A DNA stretch of 8,649 bases, taken from assembly GCA_016649775.1 (NCBI GenBank), contig JAENWY010000090.1:1-8649 (forward strand), in the 5' to 3' direction. Origin of the DNA: Spirochaetaceae bacterium (GTDB lineage: Bacteria; Spirochaetota; Spirochaetia; Sphaerochaetales; Sphaerochaetaceae). Both the position numbers and the translations under genes were made by a program. The notes under the pieces were generated by a model. The model was not told the origin of the DNA. It worked only from the letters and a program-made list of their open reading frames with translations, and searched no databases. Each line of letters opens with the position of its first letter. The stretch's first letter is position 1. Shown here in pieces: positions 5,401 to 8,649 of the stretch.

Positions 5401-7227
5401 ATGGAAAATGATTACTCACTGACTCGTAACTTCTGTATAATCGCACATATCGACCATGGTAAATCTACCTTGGCCGATCGATTTATCGAAGGTGCAAAGC
5501 TTGGCAAACAAAGAGGCCCTGTTCAGAATCAATTACTAGACAATATGGATATTGAAAGGGAACGTGGTATTACAATTAAAAGCCAAGCTGTTACTATTCC
5601 ATATACAGCAAAGAACGGAAAAACTTACAAGTTAAATCTTGTTGATACTCCCGGTCACGTTGATTTTAGCTACGAAGTATCTCGTGCTATTAGTTCTTGT
5701 GAAGGTGCTATTCTTTTAGTTGATGCATCTCAGGGGGTTGAGGCTCAGACTTTAGCTAACTTATATTTAGCAATGGAACACAATCTTGAAGTTATTCCTG
5801 TAATTAACAAGATTGATTTGCCATCTGCAGATATTCCTATGTGTTTAGAACAAATTGATAATGAACTTGGATTAGACCCTGATATGACTGTTTTAGTAAG
5901 TGCTAAAACAGGAGAAGGTGTAGATAAGTTATATGAACAAATAATAAAATTTATTCCACCACCAGAAGGTGTGGATGAAGATCCCCTTAAAGCTCTTATT
6001 TTTGACTCTCACTATGATGCTTATAGGGGTGTTTTTGTTCACTGTAGAATTTTTGATGGTTGTCTTAGAGCTGGTGATGAAATTAGATTTATGCATGCCG
6101 AAGCTAACTACGTTATTGAAGAGGTAGGCGTTTTTAAATTAAATTTTACGCAAATGGATGTTCTTCATGCAGGTGATGTAGGTTATTTTATTGCTGGAAT
6201 TAAAAAAGTTAGTGATATTGGAGTAGGTGATACTGTAACTAGAGTTGATAATCCCGCTAAAATTCCTTTGTCTGGATTTAAAGAAGTTCAACCTGTTGTT
6301 TTCTCTTCTATTTACCCCGTTGATGCAAATGATTATGAAGAATTGGTTGCTGCAATGGAACGACTAAAATTAAATGATGCATCTCTTGTTTATGAAAAAG
6401 ACTCAAGTGCTGCTCTTGGATTTGGTTTTAGATGTGGATTTCTTGGACTATTGCATCTTGAGGTTGTTCAAGAACGTATTGAACGTGAGTTTAATCTATC
6501 AATTGTTTTTACTTCCCCTTCTGTAGAATATAAAGTTCATTTGAGAAAAGATAATGAAATTATAGAAATTGATAACCCTCTTGAATATCCAGATTCTATG
6601 TTAGTTGACTATAGTGAGGAACCATATATTAAAGCTAATGTTATGACTCCTACTGAATTTATAGGCCCAATTATGTCACTATGTATGGAAAAACGTGGTG
6701 TTCAGACTAATATGAATTATCTAGATGCAAAAAGAGTTGAACTACAATATGAAATGCCATTAGCAGAAGTATTATTTGAGTTCTATGATAGATTAAAATC
6801 TATCTCACGAGGATATGCTTCATTTGATTATACTGTTATTGGTTATAAGAAAACCAATTTAGCAAGACTTGATATTCTAGTTAATGGAGATCAAGTAGAT
6901 GCTTTATCCCAACTAGTATTTAAAGAAAATGCTGCTTCCCGTGGTAAAATTGTTTGTGAAAGATTAAAAAATGAAATTCATAGACAACAGTATAAAATAG
7001 CAATCCAAGCAGCAATTGGTGGTACAATTGTTTCTAGAGAAACTATTAATGCTTATAGAAAGGATGTTACTGCGAAATGTTATGGTGGTGATATTTCTAG
7101 AAAGCGTAAATTACTAGAAAAACAAAAAGAAGGTAAAAAGAGAATGAAAATGGTTGGAAACGTTGAAATTCCTCAAGAAGCATTCTTGGCTGTACTTAAG
7201 AGTGAAGATAAAAAAAACACTAAATAA
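5401..7227 (+). CDS. lepA: Elongation factor 4 (LepA), ribosomal back-translocase GTPase
   Basis: LepA is a translational GTPase related to EF-G that binds stalled or mistranslocated ribosomes and has also been linked to initiation and 30S biogenesis. The 608-residue product matches the family's length (about 600). The GTPase motifs are AHIDHGKST (15-23), GITIKSQ (56-62), DTPGH (82-86, His86 catalytic), NKID (136-139) and SAK (167-169). EF-G-like domains II, III and V follow, and the LepA-specific C-terminal domain ends in KRKLLEKQKEGKKRMK, which separates it from EF-G, RF3 and BipA. It starts at ATG 5401, only 2 nt after the ftsH stop, with AAGGA (5390-5394) overlapping the end of ftsH, so translation is probably coupled. 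A strong hairpin follows its stop codon and probably marks the end of the message. Confidence 0.97.
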   Translation: MENDYSLTRNFCIIAHIDHGKSTLADRFIEGAKLGKQRGPVQNQLLDNMDIERERGITIKSQAVTIPYTAKNGKTYKLNLVDTPGHVDFSYEVSRAISSCEGAILLVDASQGVEAQTLANLYLAMEHNLEVIPVINKIDLPSADIPMCLEQIDNELGLDPDMTVLVSAKTGEGVDKLYEQIIKFIPPPEGVDEDPLKALIFDSHYDAYRGVFVHCRIFDGCLRAGDEIRFMHAEANYVIEEVGVFKLNFTQMDVLHAGDVGYFIAGIKKVSDIGVGDTVTRVDNPAKIPLSGFKEVQPVVFSSIYPVDANDYEELVAAMERLKLNDASLVYEKDSSAALGFGFRCGFLGLLHLEVVQERIEREFNLSIVFTSPSVEYKVHLRKDNEIIEIDNPLEYPDSMLVDYSEEPYIKANVMTPTEFIGPIMSLCMEKRGVQTNMNYLDAKRVELQYEMPLAEVLFEFYDRLKSISRGYASFDYTVIGYKKTNLARLDILVNGDQVDALSQLVFKENAASRGKIVCERLKNEIHRQQYKIAIQAAIGGTIVSRETINAYRKDVTAKCYGGDISRKRKLLEKQKEGKKRMKMVGNVEIPQEAFLAVLKSEDKKNTK

Positions 7228-7232
7228 TAAAT

Positions 7233-7258
7233 TAGGAGATGGCGAGAGCTATCTCCTA
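7233..7258 (+). terminator. GNRA-capped hairpin after lepA, probable transcript end
   Basis: TAGGAGATGGC (7233-7243) pairs with GCTATCTCCTA (7248-7258) over 11 bp (one G-T), capped by the tetraloop GAGA. It starts 6 nt after the lepA stop. The downstream bases (TATTGTTAAAAA) hold only a weak T tract, so it may be an inefficient intrinsic terminator or a 3'-end stabiliser allowing readthrough into galM. No good promoter is visible in the 32 bases between the hairpin and galM. Confidence 0.55.
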
Positions 7259-7290
7259 TATTGTTAAAAACATGAGAAGGAATAGATATT

Positions 7291-8322
7291 ATGATTGAAA
7301 AAATTTTTGATACACTAGAAAATGGAGATTTTGTTTTAAGTGCAACACTTAATAATGGTCCGTATGAATTAGAAGTTATAAGTCTTGGTGCTACTATTAG
7401 ATCTTTAAAAGTTCCAAATAAAGATGGTGAAGTAGAAGATGTTGTACTTGGTTATGACAGTGCAAAAGAATATCTAGAAAATACTACATATTATGGAATG
7501 TGTGTTGGCCGTTTTGCAAATAGAATAAAAAATGGAGCTTTTGAGTTAGAAGGTATTAACTATCAATTAGAAACAAATAATGGTCTAAATACTCTTCATA
7601 GTGCTTCAGCTGGTTTTTGTTTTAAGAATTGGGAAATGGAATTACAAGAAGGCATAAATCCTGCTGTTAAATTAACAATTAACAGTGAAGATGGCGAAGG
7701 TAACTGGCCTGGAAATGTTGAAGTTAGCGTTACTTATACATTAACTAGTGATGGTAGAGTAGAAATCGCTTATAGTGCTATGTCAGATAAAAAAACTCTT
7801 ATGAATTTAACAAATCATAGTTACTTCAATTTAAGTGGCAATTTATCAAATAAAATTTTAGATGAAGAAGTTTATATAGAAAGTGATTGCTATGTGGAAG
7901 TTGATGAAGAATTAATTCCTACTGGTAAAATTATAAAATCAAAAGGAACTCCTTTTGATTTTAATGAATTTCATACAATTAGAGAGAGAATTAATCAAAC
8001 ACCAAGTGGCTATGATCATTGTTTCTGTTTCCCTAATTCTGATGGCACACTTAAGTATAGAGCTGAAATAAGAGATTTAGAATCAAAAAGAATTATGAAA
8101 GTTTATACAACAATGCCCTCGGCTCAAATGTATACATCTAATTTTTTTGAAGCAGGTAGTTGTGGTAAAAGTAATATTGAATATACTAAAAATGGTGGAA
8201 TAGCTTTTGAAACTCAATATTATCCTGATTCTCCGAATCATTCAAATTTCCCTTCTTGTGTAATTGAAGCTAATAAAGAATACGCTTACAAAACTGTTTA
8301 CGAATTTTCATTAATGAAATAG
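7291..8322 (+). CDS. galM: Aldose 1-epimerase (galactose mutarotase)
   Basis: The enzyme interconverts alpha and beta anomers of aldoses such as galactose or glucose in the cytoplasm, feeding the Leloir or related sugar pathways. The 343-residue product has the usual length and family motifs: SLGATIRSLKVPNKDG (31-46), VVLGYDS, GRFANRI (73-79), NLTNHSYFNLSG with the catalytic acid His176, TGKI (211-214), SGYDHCF (239-245) and IAFETQYYPDSPN with the catalytic base Glu307. There is no signal peptide. AAGGA (7277-7281) lies 9 nt before the ATG. One departure is LHSA at 102-105, where most relatives have LHGG; the histidine is kept. No galK or galT is adjacent, so the substrate sugar cannot be inferred from context. 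It may be expressed by readthrough past the hairpin at 7233-7258. Confidence 0.94.
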   Translation: MIEKIFDTLENGDFVLSATLNNGPYELEVISLGATIRSLKVPNKDGEVEDVVLGYDSAKEYLENTTYYGMCVGRFANRIKNGAFELEGINYQLETNNGLNTLHSASAGFCFKNWEMELQEGINPAVKLTINSEDGEGNWPGNVEVSVTYTLTSDGRVEIAYSAMSDKKTLMNLTNHSYFNLSGNLSNKILDEEVYIESDCYVEVDEELIPTGKIIKSKGTPFDFNEFHTIRERINQTPSGYDHCFCFPNSDGTLKYRAEIRDLESKRIMKVYTTMPSAQMYTSNFFEAGSCGKSNIEYTKNGGIAFETQYYPDSPNHSNFPSCVIEANKEYAYKTVYEFSLMK

Positions 8323-8480
8323 TAGAAAAGGTTGAAATAATAAAAAAGTTACTCAAATTACAATGGTTCGTATATGTGGACAACGGAAAAATACATCGCC
8401 CATATTATATGAGTCATTTTTTTGGCTCAAAGATGCAATCTCTCTATTTTTGTAGTTACTACAAATCAAAAAAAGGTTGA
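8323..8480 (+). other. Intergenic stretch with a start-less reading frame (possible gene remnant)
   Basis: One forward frame runs open from inside the end of galM (8277) to TGA 8478-8480. From about 8349 it reads like protein (LLKLQWFVYVDNGKIHRPYY, then MSHFFGSKMQSLYFCSYYKS), rich in aromatic residues and using some C-ending codons. No ATG precedes that segment; the only starts are GTG 8376 and ATG 8409, with no ribosome binding site. It could be the worn 3' end of a lost gene or chance. I do not recognise the family. A short inverted repeat, TTTGTAG (8449-8455) with CTACAAA (8459-8465), lies near its end. A second one, TGAGTC (8410-8415) with GGCTCA (8424-8429), encloses a T run. Neither is a convincing terminator. 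Confidence 0.25.
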
Positions 8481-8504
8481 CCTGAATGAACTATATTACA
8501 TAAT
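8477..8504 (+). promoter_or_regulatory. Candidate promoter for the gene at the right edge
   Basis: TTGACC (8477-8482, five of six) and CATAAT (8499-8504, five of six) are 16 nt apart. Initiation near 8511 would give a leader of about 47 nt to the ATG at 8558. It is the best promoter match in the right-hand gap. Confidence 0.45.
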
Positions 8505-8557
8505 ATTGGCAGACTGAATTAAAATACAGAAATTTAAGAAACTAAATCAGATAAAAA

Positions 8558-8649
8558 ATGTTTCTTATACCTGGTGAGCTTAGCAATAATGAAGAACATC
8601 AACTATGTCCTCATTGCAATCGTAATATGCATATTCACCGGTTGATTTA
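8558..8649 (+). CDS. Start of an unidentified gene running off the window (CPHC motif)
   Basis: An ATG at 8558 opens a frame that stays open for 30 codons to the window edge; an in-frame TAA at 8552-8554 rules out an earlier start. The peptide begins MFLIPGELSNN and then has LCPHCNRNMHIHRLI. The CxxC pair followed by spaced histidines suggests a zinc-binding knuckle such as those at the N-terminus of some transposases and small zinc-ribbon proteins, but 30 residues are too few to assign a family. No strong Shine-Dalgarno precedes it; a reasonable promoter lies at 8477-8504. Competing frames overlap it, so the call is tentative. Confidence 0.3.
   Translation, partial: MFLIPGELSNNEEHQLCPHCNRNMHIHRLI

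Noticed and set aside
8363..8455. 30-codon frame starting at ATG 8363
   Set aside because: No ribosome binding site and no recognisable motif; it overlaps the more protein-like start-less frame.
8580..8648. Minus-strand C-terminal tail of a convergent gene
   Set aside because: Twenty-two open codons ending in TAA read plausibly (YAYYDCNEDIVDV), but that length is easily reached by chance and no terminator for it is visible in the gap.
1..8649. CRISPR array, defence island, prophage or intact insertion sequence
   Set aside because: No spaced direct repeats, no paired terminal repeats and no integrase or complete transposase; almost the whole window is accounted for by housekeeping genes.

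Overview
The window is strongly A+T-rich, with AT-ending codons throughout. It looks like a chromosomal housekeeping segment of a low-GC bacterium. My best guess is a spirochaete of the Treponema type, from the run rplY(L25/Ctc)-pth-tilS-ftsH, the membrane-anchored FtsH with a long Gly/Asn-rich N-terminal linker, and the general look of the proteins. Pieces of this order (ctc-pth, tilS-ftsH) also occur in Firmicutes, so the assignment is moderate and rests on recall, not on a search.

Layout: (1) 2-244, the 3' end of a gene entering from the left, an all-helical C-terminus of uncertain family. (2) 245-453, A/T-rich spacer ending in a plausible promoter, then tRNA-Gln(UUG) at 454-525 and a textbook intrinsic terminator at 532-560. 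(3) 561-751, promoter and a roughly 70-nt leader for rplY. (4) 752-7227, a same-strand run rplY - pth - tilS - ftsH - lepA. The pairs rplY/pth, tilS/ftsH and ftsH/lepA are 7, 1 and 2 nt apart. The pth/tilS gap is about 100 nt and holds a hairpin and a possible internal promoter. (5) 7233-7258, a strong GNRA-capped hairpin, then galM at 7291-8322. (6) 8323-8649, a gap with a start-less reading frame and a good promoter, leading into the first 30 codons of a gene that leaves the window.

Functionally, most of the block serves translation and protein quality control: L25 binds 5S rRNA, Pth recycles peptidyl-tRNA, TilS makes the lysidine that lets tRNA-Ile2 read AUA (a codon used often here), FtsH degrades damaged or unassembled membrane proteins, and LepA/EF4 acts on stalled ribosomes. 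GalM is a sugar-metabolism gene in its own unit.

The most interesting signal is in the rplY leader. The RNA at 704-735 reproduces both strands of the 5S rRNA loop E (AUGGUAGU ... GAGAGUA), separated by a 7-bp A/U-rich helix, and ends three nucleotides before the Shine-Dalgarno sequence. Loop E is the binding site of L25, so the leader looks like a molecular mimic of 5S rRNA through which L25 could repress its own translation. No defence system, CRISPR array or intact mobile element is visible.
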